The position numbers and the translations under genes were made by a program. A DNA stretch of 64,000 nt from Ehretia macrophylla (lineage: Eukaryota > Streptophyta > Magnoliopsida > Boraginales > Ehretiaceae). The notes under the pieces were generated by a model. The model saw only the letters and a program-made list of their open reading frames with translations. It searched no databases and was not told the origin of the DNA. Below are positions 23,941 through 35,369 of this stretch, one piece after another; within the stretch, counting starts at the first letter, position 1, and every line of letters starts with the position of its first letter. The stretch covers positions 35,441,235 through 35,505,234 of the forward strand of contig CM075781.1 in the NCBI GenBank assembly GCA_037974665.1. Reading direction: 5' to 3'.

Positions 23941-24932
23941 AAAAAAAGGATACCTTGATATCCTGTTAGTCCATGTATTTATAGTTTTACTGTTCTATAT
24001 TTCTCTCTACTTATTTCCCATGACTTATATGCATTGAGTACCCAATTATTTGATCTTCTGATACTAAAATAACTGTTTTTGTCCTTGAGAAGGTAATGAA
24101 AGAATTATTGACGCATCAATTTATCTTGCTAATTACAAGCGACCAAACATTTCTTTTTCATTTAATTTGTTAGGCAGGATTATGAAAGAAAATATATTTG
24201 GATAATATTATATTTAAATCGTGCAGTGGAATAATAGGATCCATTCATTGCAATTATGAAGAGCAAATATATGAATCGTCAGTACTTATCCGAATTACCT
24301 CTTGTAATATATAAATGTAATCACGATCTCTTTTAGTTCTAGCTTTTTAAAGGTGAAGCCTCCAAGAGTATCCACACAAAACCCGAATAAATGAAAAGTC
24401 CACTAGAGAACTTGGAGAGAAAATCTTTAAACTGACAAGAAAATGTGCTAGCTTTTTCTATGCTTGTTCTCTTCTATTTATAAGTAATTTCTAAGGTAGC
24501 GATTGGTATACTGAAATAGGGTTGGGAATGAAATGACATTCTCAACTCTATTTTGATTCTCACACTTGGTATGAATGAATGAACTTTGAAATTTTCAAGG
24601 TAATGCCATTGTTTCGTATATGAGATTAGTCATTTCAAAGCAAACATATAGGATTAAACCATTCCTGTGTGCTTGGAAATAGTCTTATTTCTAACATGAC
24701 TAATATTAATAATAAGCTCTCAAGATATGGCTCGCATGATTAAGGTGTAGGAATGCCCACATGCATTACATATGAATGGGACATGCAGCTATTTAGGATG
24801 ACTTTATGTGAACAAGATCCGTACGTAGCCTGTGGGCATATACGCTGCCCCCTTGCGTGAAATTTGCTGCTCCTGGCGGATTCCAACTTCAACGTCAACA
24901 AACGTGTGGGCGCATTCGACAATTACATTCAG
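23941..24932. other. Intergenic, no gene recognised
   Basis: About 1 kb. A poly-A stretch at 23932-23947 marks the left edge. No conserved frame was found; the DNA immediately left of the TPS exon relic shows no other TPS exon. Confidence 0.45.
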
Positions 24933-25057
24933 ATAGTGATTTGCTGATATTGACCAATCAAGATGTGTGTTAAAGCTCTTTTCGACGTTACAAATGATAT
25001 TGGCTAGGCAATTTACAGGAAAGAGGCACAGGCTGTAATCACTTATTTAGAACGACG
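24933..25057 (+). pseudogene. Terpene synthase exon 5 relic
   Basis: This 125-bp stretch lines up with exon 5 of the complete TPS gene (38851-38989, 139 bp). An ATTCAG acceptor precedes it and the GTAC donor follows in the same place. The best block is the stretch reading LFDVTN in the gene; here TTCGACGTTACAAATGA is kept almost base for base. It has a short internal loss and in-frame stops, so it is dead. Exons 4 and 6 were not found nearby. It is in the same orientation as the two TPS genes and lies between them, so it is best read as the last trace of a further cluster member. It differs clearly from the complete gene, so it is older than the A/B duplication. Confidence 0.78.
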
Positions 25058-26282
25058 GTACTGCCACATCGTTCACATGTGTTTGCCCAACTTTCTTTGT
25101 TTGGGCATATAAAGCTAGTTGGCAAAGTAAATGATCTGAGTGACCTTCCCATTTGACATAATGTTAAGGAAAATTGACAATTTTAGGGCCTAAACTTGGT
25201 CTAATATGAAATTTATACCCTGCACTTTAAAGCTGCAGTGAAAGGGCTCAAAGTTTTGAGAAGGTATATATTACACCCCTATTAATTAACCACAAAATAT
25301 TTGGTCAATATCACTATATCTCTACAATTTATGTACAATGCAAATTGTTCCCTAATGTTTATTTGATATCAATTAATCTCATTCCATAATATTTAGTTCA
25401 CGAAAATATCTCTTGTTTTCTTAGAAAAAAGTATATGAAAGTATAAAAATATTCTTTCTTTTTACCAAATAATTATAGAGATTAAGTGATACGAAATAAG
25501 TATTAGGCGACAAAATGCTATGTTGTAACAATAAAGGGCTAAAGTATTATTAATGTTCTTTAGTTAATATCACTTTACCCCCTCATTATTTGTTTAATGT
25601 ATTATTTTAAATCTTAATGTTAATTTTGTATCACTTAACCTTTCCGCACTTTAGTTAATGAAAATGTTTGTTATATATAGCACTTATAAAACATACAACT
25701 GTACAAATCTCCCCTTGTTTACAAAATAAACACAATAGGATATAATATTATGTTATATATATATATATGTATATATATATATTAATGGGGTAAAGTGATA
25801 TTAACGTAAAACAGAAAATGTATATGAGGAAGCAAAATGCTTGAAGTTTTAACATTTATAAAAAATTAAAAAAAATTAAAAATAAAAAAGTAATAAAGAA
25901 GGGGTAATTTTGTACATTCATTTTTTTAATGGCTATAAGGGATATGTTCGTTAACTGAATCATGTAAGAAGGCTACGTGTTACAAAATAAATATTAAGGG
26001 ATAACATATTATGTTGTACATACATTGAGGAGGCTAAAGTGATATGTGAGGATAAGATAAACAATTAAGGATATCAAAACATATGAATTCACATATTGCG
26101 AACAAAAAAAAAAAAAAAGAATTCAGCATATAAATAAGCATTAGAGTTCTAGTCCTTTTCCACGAGAAAAGTGAAATATATAGTTGAGATAGAAGCGTGG
26201 ATAGCCTTATTCTATACTTATGATTCAGTGCGCATGGAATATTACAAGTACGTAGGTGCTCCATAACTAGTATGCTATGACG
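25058..26282. other. Intergenic, AT-rich
   Basis: About 1.2 kb of AT-rich DNA with a (TA)n tract at about 25757-25782. Motifs such as TTAATATCACTTTACC recur loosely, suggesting old repeat decay. No gene was seen. Confidence 0.45.
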
Positions 26283-26290
26283 AGTTGATT

Positions 26291-26511
26291 CAGGGACGGA
26301 GCTAAGTCTGGGTCGACAGGGGTCTCTTAATATTTTTATTTTTTTTAAAAAAAAAAGTTTATGTAATATCATTAAAAAAGTTATTGTTGTTAAAAAAATC
26401 TATGTATTATCGTTAAAAATAAATTAACGGCCCTCCTTTTTTTTTTCCCTTATCATAAATGTTTTTATTTGAATCTTGGTCCCTAATTTTAAAATCCTTA
26501 CCCCGACCCTG
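26291..26511. mobile_element. hAT MITE, 221 bp
   Basis: It begins CAGGGACGGAGC and ends CCCGACCCTG, imperfect hAT-type terminal inverted repeats. A perfect 8-bp target duplication AGTTGATT lies at 26283-26290 and 26512-26519. It is non-coding. Confidence 0.88.
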
Positions 26512-26519
26512 AGTTGATT

Positions 26520-27558
26520 GATCAAACATGTAACGGTCTTATGATTTTGCTTGTTACTGTTGTCTTATTTGGGGTTTTAATCCTAGTAAATGTACTAAAT
26601 TTCACTTAATATATAAATGGGTCTTACACTTTTTAGTGGGAAGGAGTAAGTACATATGCATTTAGCTTTTCGAGTAGATGACTATAGCATATTCACATGA
26701 TCAAAATAAATGAGAAAATCAAGCTCAAAATTAAATAATCAACTTGTGAAATATGTTGAAGTCGACTTTGAGGAAATTGAAGCGTCCTATAAAGGAAGAA
26801 TAAAATCATTTATGTCACTGTAAATAATCTAGATTTGATATTTGGCTTTGGACCCTATGGGATATCCATGTGTGTAGAAGGAAATGACCTACACAGCATG
26901 GGTTTGGTTCGAACCACCACGAGTTTGTGTTGTCCCCCCGGCTTGATTGGCTCTGTACGTATGGGTTCGGGTCCGACCAGGCTTTATTTTTTTGGATAAA
27001 GTTATATTTAATCTAGTATGGGACAGTTATTAATTTCCCAACCATTTGGGAAGGTAATGTCTGAGACAGTTACTTCCAATGGATTTTGGAATGGACATGG
27101 CATCTGGTCGAAAAGGGTTTTACACCTGTTAGCACAACCATCTTACACCCTGTAAGTAACCAAATCACAAGACGAAAAATTCACTCCTGAAAAAGAGTAG
27201 CATTTGGTAAGATTAGAATGCAACGGAGAAGATAAAGTGGTTTTGTGAGCCCTTTGGCAAAGGTTTCATAAAAGGTGAGCGCCCACTATGTACCAGTCTC
27301 GAAATAGAATTGGGGTAAAAGAATCGGTCTTTCGCTTATTGATCGTATGCAAGTACATTCAAATCATACTCGTAATTATGTTAGTGCATTTTAGAAAAGA
27401 GAAATTTTTGCGTTATTGGTTTGCAAAGTAGATCCACCCATTTAGAGTTATCCGTCAGCAATTGTAATTACCATAGTAGGACGAACAAATATTAAGGCTA
27501 AATCAAATTCAAAATTCGATCTAATTTTTGCAATTATGCGTTTGTGTAGTTTTTAATT
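26520..27558. other. Intergenic, nothing firm
   Basis: About 1 kb. A GGTTCGAACC motif near 26908 resembles a Pol III B box, but no A box or tail was found, so no SINE is called. No gene was seen. Confidence 0.4.
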
Positions 27559-27622
27559 CGTGAATAGCAACTAACTGTCCTTTTCTATATTTTGTTTATT
27601 TTCATTTTCCGTTTCCAATTCA

Positions 27623-27931
27623 TGTTAAAATTCATAAGTTTCCAGTTTAAAATCAATTGGTATCAAGTGGAGTGATGGGTCACAAATGAAAGATTAAACA
27701 CACGTGACAGATTGAAGATGCGTGAAATATGACACATGCAAAAGATTGAATATAAGTGGACCTGATTTAAGATAGGTCGCACACAGATAAATATGACTAG
27801 ACCAAGTGCCCAATTCTGATACTATGTTAAGATAACTGAGGTTCCATCTTAAAACTAATTGATTCCAAGTATAGTAGTCCAGGATAAGTTTCTGATTTTC
27901 TGATGTGAGATGACAAGTGCATCTTTTAACA
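27623..27931 (-). mobile_element. TRIM on the minus strand, partly degraded
   Basis: The upstream LTR, read on the minus strand, is 27825-27931; it ends TTATCTTAACA and is followed by TAGTATCAGA, a degenerate primer-binding site. The other LTR (from 27623) is recognisable over only about 50 bp. The block is absent from C1, where the flanking sequence is continuous near 17835. Confidence 0.65.
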
Positions 27932-28574
27932 GCAAGCATATAAGTTATATGCACACTCTATACTGAACAACTTTAATCCATTAATCCAACTTCCTTGAAA
28001 TGAAAGCACATTAAGAAAAATCATATGTGCTATCACTAGCTCTCGTTTACTTAGTTGTCCTACTTCATTAGTCTTGCTATTTTTGCTAAATCTTTAAAAA
28101 TAAGTCACTGTTAATGTAACCCTAACTTGTTCTTATTGAAGTTAAAAAAAAGAAATACATATAGATCATAGGAAATTTTAGCCTTACCCATGTTATAATC
28201 TAAGAAAAAGTCAAAAGAAGTGTGTGTGTGTGTGTGTGTGTATAGTGTTGGGGGACGGGGAAGTGGCGCAGTGTGGAAGGGAAGCTAGATATACGAGAGT
28301 CCCATGCATTAACCAGGTGTATCCGGCTTGTATTTAAAGTTTTTGATTAACCTTTTTGTTTGGACCTTTGTATCTAGTTTGTATTTAAATCTTGTATTTT
28401 CATTTTGTATTTGGGTTCTTATATAGTTTGAGGCCAAAATCTCCTTTATTTTTACCTGGTTTAATTAATAAATATGATACTTGACAAAAAGAAAAAAAAA
28501 TCCAATGAAATGCGAACATAAGCTCTAAAAGTCTTAATTATTTAATTATACACATTTGACAAAAAAAAAAAATA

Positions 28575-28706
28575 CAGTTGTAAATGAATACATATACGCT
28601 AGTTGGAGATTAGATAATATTTTTGTATAGGGCAGCATTTTCTTGATTTGACTTTGTAAACTTTTGAGTTTAAGCTTTAATGAATCACTTTTGCTTGATT
28701 ATCAAA
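28575..28706 (+). mobile_element. Poly-A-tailed insertion (probable LINE tail)
   Basis: About 130 bp present in C2 but not in C1, ending in a run of A after TTGCTTGATTATC. The A-rich flank on both sides hides any target duplication. This fits a severely 5'-truncated LINE copy; a SINE is possible. Confidence 0.5.
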
Positions 28707-28915
28707 AAAAAAAAAAGGAGAATGAACATCAACTCCGAGATTAGACTAATAACATTGTCATCTCATCATAAATATATGAAATAATTGTTAAATAAATTGT
28801 GTCTATTTATCTTTTTAAAATTTTTAATATGAAATTGCTTTCCCACCAGATATGAGGATTTTCAGTAAAATAATGGGCAGTAAAACATGAAAATCATAAT
28901 TAAGCTTAGATAAGA

Positions 28916-30169
28916 GCTTATAAGTTGTATAGATAATGTTTTCCAAGTCCAAACCGACCATTATCCCATTGTGATGAAATTTCGTCCAGAAAATGTTCCA
29001 TGTGCCAGGACATATTGCATTGTATGAGTAGACTTTTTGTTTCTGTCGCATGTTATGAGTTCGTGCTCGTGACTCATGCTCCCGTCGTTTCTATCGTGTG
29101 TTATGTTATGACTCAACCCCTTTGATTAGGAGTGGTCAAGATAGGACCTTCAAATCATGCAAATTCCCGACGAGAAAAAAGAAAATCATGCAAATTTGAC
29201 TGAATTGTATGTATATTGTGGAAAATACAGAAATTCAGAATTTGTCTTGTTTTCCGTATAAACACATTTTTGTTAATTATGTACGACATTTTGTTGAACC
29301 AGTTTGAATCCCTATGCTTGTGCTTTCATCAGCCATGTATCATTCCCTATATTTTTTCTTACATATAGGAGATTTGGGGCATTTTTTCTACATTTAGGGA
29401 TCTCTTATTTTAGTTTCACTTCAATACCTTTCTTAATTTAAGGAATCTCTATTTTAGTTTCACTCCAACAGTTTCTCTATTATAGGAACCCCTATTTTTA
29501 TTTTATTCCAATATTCTTTACTTTTATTTTAATAAAACATATCATTTAATATTCTTTTCTTTATATATGTTTATTCTTCTTGGAGACATTCCATTTTTAA
29601 TTACCAACATAAATTTTTATTTTTTTATCATTTAGTTTTAAAACGTTTTCAATATTTTTAAAATTTTTTACTTATATTTGTTCATGATATTCTATTATTT
29701 ATAGTAGATTCGTATAATATGCATTGTTTTGTGAGTCCATCTAAATTCTAACATTAAAAGTTAGTATAATGTAATTATAAATAAATAATTTAGTAATACA
29801 CTATAACTAATAAATGTTACAAACATAAAAAGATAGTAAAATGCAATTATAAATAAATAATTTAGTAATACATTATAATGAATAAAAAGACAATATTATA
29901 GTGCAACAAAAATAAAAAATTTAACTGTAATCAATAACTTTTAGTATTCTAAAATGAAATTAAAAGATATTAAATAATTGCGTGGATGTTTAGGAGATAG
30001 GGTAGGGGATAGTGTTTTTTCTCCTACATGTAGAGAACATGAAAATGGATGTAGGGATCCCCTACGAATTAAAGGACGGGGTAGGAGATCTATTGGAGTG
30101 CAATATTGACCAATCCTCTCCCTACATGTAAACTAGGGATACATATAGGGAGGCTCTTGGACTTGGTCT
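28916..30169. other. AT-rich repeat region, probable old MITE
   Basis: No gene was seen. Between about 29340 and 30160 the two edges share loosely inverted motifs (CCCTA / TAGGG with ACATGTAGGG-like blocks) around an AT-rich middle. This resembles a decayed MITE, but no terminal repeat or target duplication could be fixed. Confidence 0.4.
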
Positions 30170-30345
30170 TATAGATTATCAAATTTAGTTTTTTAAATAT
30201 CAACAATTTGTTTCAAAGGTGAATTATAGACCATCAATTTTTTTTTTTATTTTTTTAAATGTCAACCATTCATTTCAAAGGTGAATTATAGACTATTAAT
30301 TTTGATTTTTTTTTAAATATCAACCATTGGTTTAAATCTAGATTA
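30170..30345. repeat. Tandem repeats, about 65-75 bp, three units
   Basis: Units share AAATATCAACCATT, TTTCAAAGGTGAATTATAGAC and poly-T segments, at about 30175, 30245 and 30310. Confidence 0.6.
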
Positions 30346-30497
30346 AATAGCTGAGAATTTAGAAGACAAAAATTAATGAGTTGTAATTCATATTTTTTCT
30401 TTTTTTTTTTTAGTAAGCAAATAAGATAGATTTCATTCTACGTGATAAACATAATTACAAGGTTCTAAAAAAATTTCTTAAACTAGGAAATGATAAA

Positions 30498-30773
30498 GGG
30501 TTCTTCTTCTATGTGGCATGTGGCAAATTTGCCACATGGACATAGACAAAAAGTGATTCAATTAATTGACAAATGTTAACCAATTATTATAAGTGGATAT
30601 ATCATAGTAATTTATTTAAAACTCTGTAAGGCCAAATTAGTAAAAAGAGAAATTTTGGACATTCTGATATAACATATTTGTACGATACAAAGTAATGTGG
30701 ATTGATTTTATGAAATAATAACTTAATATTTGGCTGTGACAGATTTGCCACATGCCTCATAGAAGAATTTTTC
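30498..30773. mobile_element. Mutator-like MITE, 276 bp
   Basis: Terminal inverted repeats share TTCTTCTATG and GGCATGTGGCAAAT within about 45 bp at each end. A perfect 9-bp target duplication AATGATAAA lies at 30489-30497 and 30774-30782, the MULE hallmark. It is non-coding. Confidence 0.88.
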
Positions 30774-30782
30774 AATGATAAA

Positions 30783-31520
30783 ATCTGAAAAAGGAATGTT
30801 CCTTACAACATCGTATCCGCTTCCTATTTCTTCTTAAGGTCACTATCATAGACATTAGACACAAGGTAACATCGTCTGGCTAATGACTCGCAAGCTTACA
30901 TTTTCACACGAGAAACTCAGGCTGCTTCATTCGAAAATAATATCTCGCACAACAAATGAATAATACTTGCGCTATCCTTATGCAAATTCAAAATTGTCGG
31001 CACACAAAGTATAAAGGATAGGTCCCTCTCACCGAGACTATATATACGAGGGAATAGACATAGATGAGGACATTCAAAGGATCATCTCAGCATGACGATT
31101 ATAGGATTACGTATTTATACATTTGGGGAAAAAAGAAAGTCAAAAACTCTATAATAATAAAGCAACCATATAATTACAAAACAATTATATAGTTTGTGAG
31201 CCTTTTGCTTATCAAATCAGCCGAACCATGACATAATAATGTTTTTTGCCTAATGTCAAGTCTACACCTAGTGTGGCTTCTGAAGAGGGCCATGCTAGCC
31301 GCATCAAATAGGGACATCTCATCCGTGTTGTCTCTTGATGAGGGCCAGCCTCCTATTGACAAGACAACTTGCATGTGATACACAACAAATTCTTGGCGAT
31401 TGTGATCAAACCGTGATAAGCAACGATGCTCACAAATGATGACCCGTTACGTGGGTCAACACCTGGACAATGCGGGCCAGTCAATTAAGCTAAGCCGTCA
31501 CATGAACAATGAACATTTCT
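30783..31520. other. Intergenic, unassigned
   Basis: About 740 bp, less AT-rich than its neighbours. No gene family was recognised on either strand. It could be an old LTR remnant, but no TG...CA borders or primer site were found. Confidence 0.4.
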
Positions 31521-31528
31521 CTAGTCTC

Positions 31529-32010
31529 CACTAACGGACGCACATAAGGGCCAGTTATAAAAATGTTAAAATTTTTATGTATTTTTTTTTAAAATTAAAA
31601 ATTTATATATTTTTAATTTAAAAAAAATTAATTAGTCTTCACTGAAAAATAAAAATACTCGTATAATTTAAAAATTATGGATTTTGACCCCAACTGGCCA
31701 AAAAAAACATTAAAATTTTTATGTATTTTTTGAAAAAAAATTAAATATCTATGTATTTTTAGTTAAAAAATAATAATTAGCCTCCATTAAAAAATAAAAG
31801 TACTAGTATAGTTCAAAAATTATGAATTTTAGCCTTTACTGGCCCATAAAAATGTTAAAAATTTTATGTATTTTTTTTATAAAAAAAATAGATATCTATG
31901 CATTTTTAGTTAAAAAATTAATTAACCCCCACTGAAAAAAAAAATACTCGTATAGTTAAAAAATTATGAATTTTAGCCCCCACTAACAAGAATTTCTGGC
32001 TCCGCCCCTG
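31529..32010. mobile_element. hAT MITE with internal tandem repeats, 482 bp
   Basis: It ends CTGGCTCCGCCCCTG, a hAT-type terminus; the left end CACTAACGGACG is its degraded partner. A perfect 8-bp target duplication CTAGTCTC lies at 31521-31528 and 32011-32018. Inside are about three tandem units of roughly 145 bp, each with AAAATTTTTATGTATTTTT, a TTAATTAG-like block and TACTCGTATA. Confidence 0.83.
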
Positions 32011-32156
32011 CTAGTCTCTCTCTTATGAATGACAGCGAGTAAGGTTTAAATTTGAAATTGATAGATATTTGTTCGATAAAAATTCAATAATAAAAATTGA
32101 TGGATAAACCGAGAGATTTTGGTTTTATAAGTAGCAATCGGCGAGTAAATCGATAA

Positions 32157-33310
32157 CACTACAAGAAATTTCAGAAAGGGAGACGACACATTTCTGTCTC
32201 CTTTTCATCTCCAATCTGGAAAGGAGACGGAACAGAGACGAAACTCGGCCGTAACCTCTCAAATCGTCGCAAATTTTGAATTTTGTCTCAAATGGAGACG
32301 AAAAGATTTTTTGTCCCCGTTTCATCGCAAATGATATTCGTCTCCATAAGAAAATCGTCTCTAATTCGTCTTTCTCACATTTCGTCACCTTTTCGTTTCC
32401 CTATATATGTTGTTTTCGTTCTGTCTCCCTCACATTTCATCTCATTTCCGTCTCCCTCTACATTTCGTCTCTTTCACATTTCATCTTATTTCTGTTGCAT
32501 TTTTTAATTTTTTTTAAAATAAAATAATATAAAATAAAAAAGTTATAAATTCTGATTATGTCAAATTTGCTATAAAAATTGAAATTAAAAAAAATACTAA
32601 TTATATATATATATAGACAAAAAATAAATAAATAAAACTGAATTTTTTTAACAACAACTTAAAATCATGATTGAACTACAATATATATATATACTTACCT
32701 AAATCTATCACTTATACATCTATATATATAAATATGAAAGAAAAACATCAAATAAAGCTGATTTTTTTTTTTAAAAAAAGGTTAAAATCATGAAAAAACT
32801 AACCAAACTATATATTTTTACCTAAATCTATTATTTATACATACATATATATGACATATATACATAATACATATATAATCCCAAAAATCGTGAAAGTATA
32901 AAAAAATTCTAAAATCATAATACACATACAGATAATTGGCATTATATACAAATATATAAATATAATGAAATAAACCAAAATAAATTAAAAAATTTAAATA
33001 CAAGTAAGAAAAAAGAATTACCTTAAAATGAGGCCAAAAGTGAGTGAGCTCTTGGAAGTATGAGGTAAGAGTAGGGGGGAGGGTTATGTATAAATTTTTT
33101 TTTTTGTTTGAATTTCCCCCAAAAGATTTTTTTTGGGGGGGGGGGGGGGGGGGGTGGGAATTCAAAAATGATTCAAGTGGCTGGAAATTCCAGCCACTTG
33201 AACCATTTCATAAGGACTTGACACGTTTATATATATATATATATATATAAATAAAGGTTCGTTTCCATTCCATCACCAAAATTGGAGACAGAATGAAGAC
33301 GGATCCTTGA
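32157..33310 (+). mobile_element. CACTA-type element, left end, right end missing
   Basis: It starts CACTACAAGAAATTTC, preceded by TAA (possible 3-bp target). The first 330 bp hold many GGAGACGA / CGTCTCC-type subterminal repeats, and another patch lies at about 33256-33308 (GGAGACAGAATGAAGACGG). No TTGTAGTG right terminus was found downstream, so the element is truncated. No transposase was seen. The repeats resemble those at 15642-16820, suggesting related families. Confidence 0.65.
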
Positions 33311-33370
33311 CACATTTTTTTTATTTGTTTGAATTTACCCCCCAAAAATTTTTGGGGGGAAAATTCAAAC
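33097..33370. repeat. Palindrome cluster with a long G-run
   Basis: There are three foldable units: 33097-33168, GAATTTCCCCC facing GGGGGTGGGAATTC around a run of about 20 G (near 33135-33154); 33172-33202, a perfect palindrome with 15-bp arms (TTCAAGTGGCTGGAA) around one base; and 33327-33370, a near-perfect 44-bp palindrome with CCCCCCAAAAATTTTTGGGGGG at its heart. A (TA)n tract lies at about 33229-33249. Confidence 0.85.
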
Positions 33371-33389
33371 AAAAAAAAAGAGAAAAAAT

Positions 33390-34068
33390 ATCACTCTGTC
33401 CCTTGTGATATGCAAAACTATCACTCAACTCCCATGTGTTTGTAAAACTCTAAGAAAGCCCCATATATTATTAAAAAGTCCTCACACTACCTCCTTCATG
33501 TCTGATGTTTTTACCCTTTTAAATACATGTATTTTTTTTCTTTTTTTTCTTTTCATCTCCACCTATTTATCAAAAATAAAATAAAATAAAATAAAGATCA
33601 TCTTCTCCAAACACCCTACCCCTCCACCCCTACCCATACCCCTCATCTTCCCCTTCCCCCACCCCCACCTCCACCTCCACCTCCACCTCCACCTCCACCC
33701 AAATTCGTACTCCTACTCTGCTGCTCCAAATCTGACGCAGCGAACTCGCTGCTGCCAAAGGTAAGGGTGGGTGTGGTCGTGGGGGTGAAGGGTTCGGGGA
33801 AGATGATCATTTTAAAAAAAAAAAATTTGTTAATTTTTTTCAATGTTTTGATAAATAGGTGGAGATGAAGGAAAAAAAAATACATGTATTTAAGAGGGTC
33901 AAAAAGTTATTTAATAGCTTAAAAGAGATATGTTAAAAGAGATATAAAGGGGATAGTATGAGGACTTTTTAATAATACATGGGGCTTTCTTGGAGTTTTA
34001 CGAACACCGGAGGGTAGAGTGATAGTTTTGCATATCACAGGGGGACGGAGTGATATTCTTGCTTTAAA
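33390..34068. mobile_element. Foldback / Mutator-like element with long inverted repeats
   Basis: About 200 bp at the left (from ATATCACTCTGTCCC near 33398) reappear inverted at the right (ending GGGACGGAGTGATATT near 34060), with shared blocks such as GTGATATGCAAAACTATCACT and AAAGCCCCAT. The long terminal inverted repeats suggest a Mutator-like or foldback element. No target duplication could be fixed because the left flank is poly-A. The centre holds a (CACCTC)n microsatellite at about 33663-33698. Confidence 0.72.
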
Positions 34069-34819
34069 TAAAATTAGCAAGAAGAGTTTCTTATCAGAGC
34101 TGACATAGAGAAATAGAGTACTCATCAAAAAGAGATAGCTGAACCAACTGGAATTGTTTGATTTCCTTTGTCGTTTTAGCTAGCTTTGCACTTATATGTC
34201 TTATCCATCTTAAGCTAGCTGTTTTTTTTTCTTTTTTTTCTCTTCTTTGTAATGGTCATTAGGTCCATCTATGTACGTTTTCATTATTAATAAAATACAC
34301 ACTGCTGAATTTGCAAAAAGAAGAAAAAAAGAGAGATAGGTCACACAAGATAGGTCGTATTGCTATATATACTACCCTATTTTTATCATTCATTTATAAA
34401 TTCTTATATTTGTTGATGCTTTGTTAGCATGCTAAAATAATAGTTTTTTATTTTTTATTTTTTATTTTTCTCTCTTCTTTTAACTTGCAAACTAAGTATC
34501 CATATCGGTGATAAACAAAAATAGGGAGACATATAACATTTTTCTTACAAAAATATGACCAATGCCCAACTTTATTCAGAATCATCGGGTTCCAATCCAA
34601 AACTAATTCTTAACAAAATCAAAACTAATCATGCATATCGAACAATCTCTGTAAAAATAGTTGGCACAAAAGCACGCTTTGTTATTGCTCGAGTGTGTTA
34701 CATATATACTCGTTATGATCAATTAATGGAATTGGCTGGAAAGTGTTCTTGCCTCTATATATCATTCCCGCCGTCGAGAGACTATAATACTATAGGATGT
34801 CTCGTAGCTGACTACTTAT
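34069..34819. other. Intergenic, nothing recognised
   Basis: About 750 bp of AT-rich DNA with poly-T and poly-A tracts. A 103-codon open frame at 34555-34866 has no recognisable domain and runs into the TRIM, so it is not called. Confidence 0.45.
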
Positions 34820-35369
34820 TGTTAGAATATAACACTTGTCCCATATCAGAAAATCATAAACTCTAAAACTACCTTATAAGATCCTAAGCTACTCCACTTG
34901 GCACCAATTGGTTTTAAGATAGAAAATCAGTTATCTTAACATGGTATCAGAGCGGTGACATATTTATCCGCGTGCGATCCATCTTAAATCAAGTCCACTT
35001 GTGTTCAATCTTTCGCGTGTGTTATGTTTCATGTATCTTCAATCTCCAACGTGTTATCTACCACGTGTGTTCAATCTTCCATGTGTGATCCATCTAAAAA
35101 ATTAGGTCCACAAGTCCTTCAATCTTTCACACGTGTTATCTACCACATGTATTCAATCTTTTAAATGTGACCCTTGTAAAAAATTAGGTTTATGTGTGTT
35201 CAATCTTCCACGTGTGACTTCTCTTAAATTTGGTCACACGTGAAGGGGAGTGTTAGAATATAACACTTGTTACATAAAAAAATCATAAACTCTAAGACCA
35301 CTTTATAAGATTTTGGATTACTTCACTTGGTACCAATTTTTTTTAAGATAAAACCTCAGGTTCTTAACA
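34820..35369 (+). mobile_element. TRIM (miniature LTR element), 550 bp
   Basis: LTRs lie at 34820-34941 (122 bp) and 35251-35369 (119 bp), both starting TGTTAGAATATAACACTTG and ending CTTAACA. The primer-binding site TGGTATCAGAGC follows the first directly, and the purine tract GAAGGGGAG precedes the second. Flanks CTTAT / CTAAT agree at four of five bases. The interior has no coding frame but several copies of a CACGTGTGTTCAATCTT-type motif. It lies about 0.55 kb upstream of the TPS start codon. Confidence 0.9.

Larger units (their letters stand above)
27559..28915. repeat. Local duplicate C2 (holds the empty hAT site)
   Basis: It matches C1 (17770-18174 plus 21445-21960). The GTGTTGGGGG site near 28243-28253 is uninterrupted, giving the pre-insertion state of the hAT element. 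C2 instead gained a minus-strand TRIM (27623-27931) and a poly-A-tailed fragment (28575-28706). It is non-coding. Confidence 0.85.

Noticed and set aside
26900-26920. Possible SINE / tRNA-derived element from a GGTTCGAACC motif
   Set aside because: No A box at the expected distance, no tail and no target duplication.
29340-30160. Large MITE
   Set aside because: Edges share only loose inverted motifs; no clear terminal repeat or target duplication, so it is listed only as a repeat region.
33044-33250. 68-codon frame through the G-run
   Set aside because: Poly-Gly and Ile-Tyr repeats come from the G-run and (TA)n tract.
34555-34866. 103-codon open frame upstream of the TPS gene
   Set aside because: No recognisable domain, and it ends inside the TRIM LTR; such length is common by chance.
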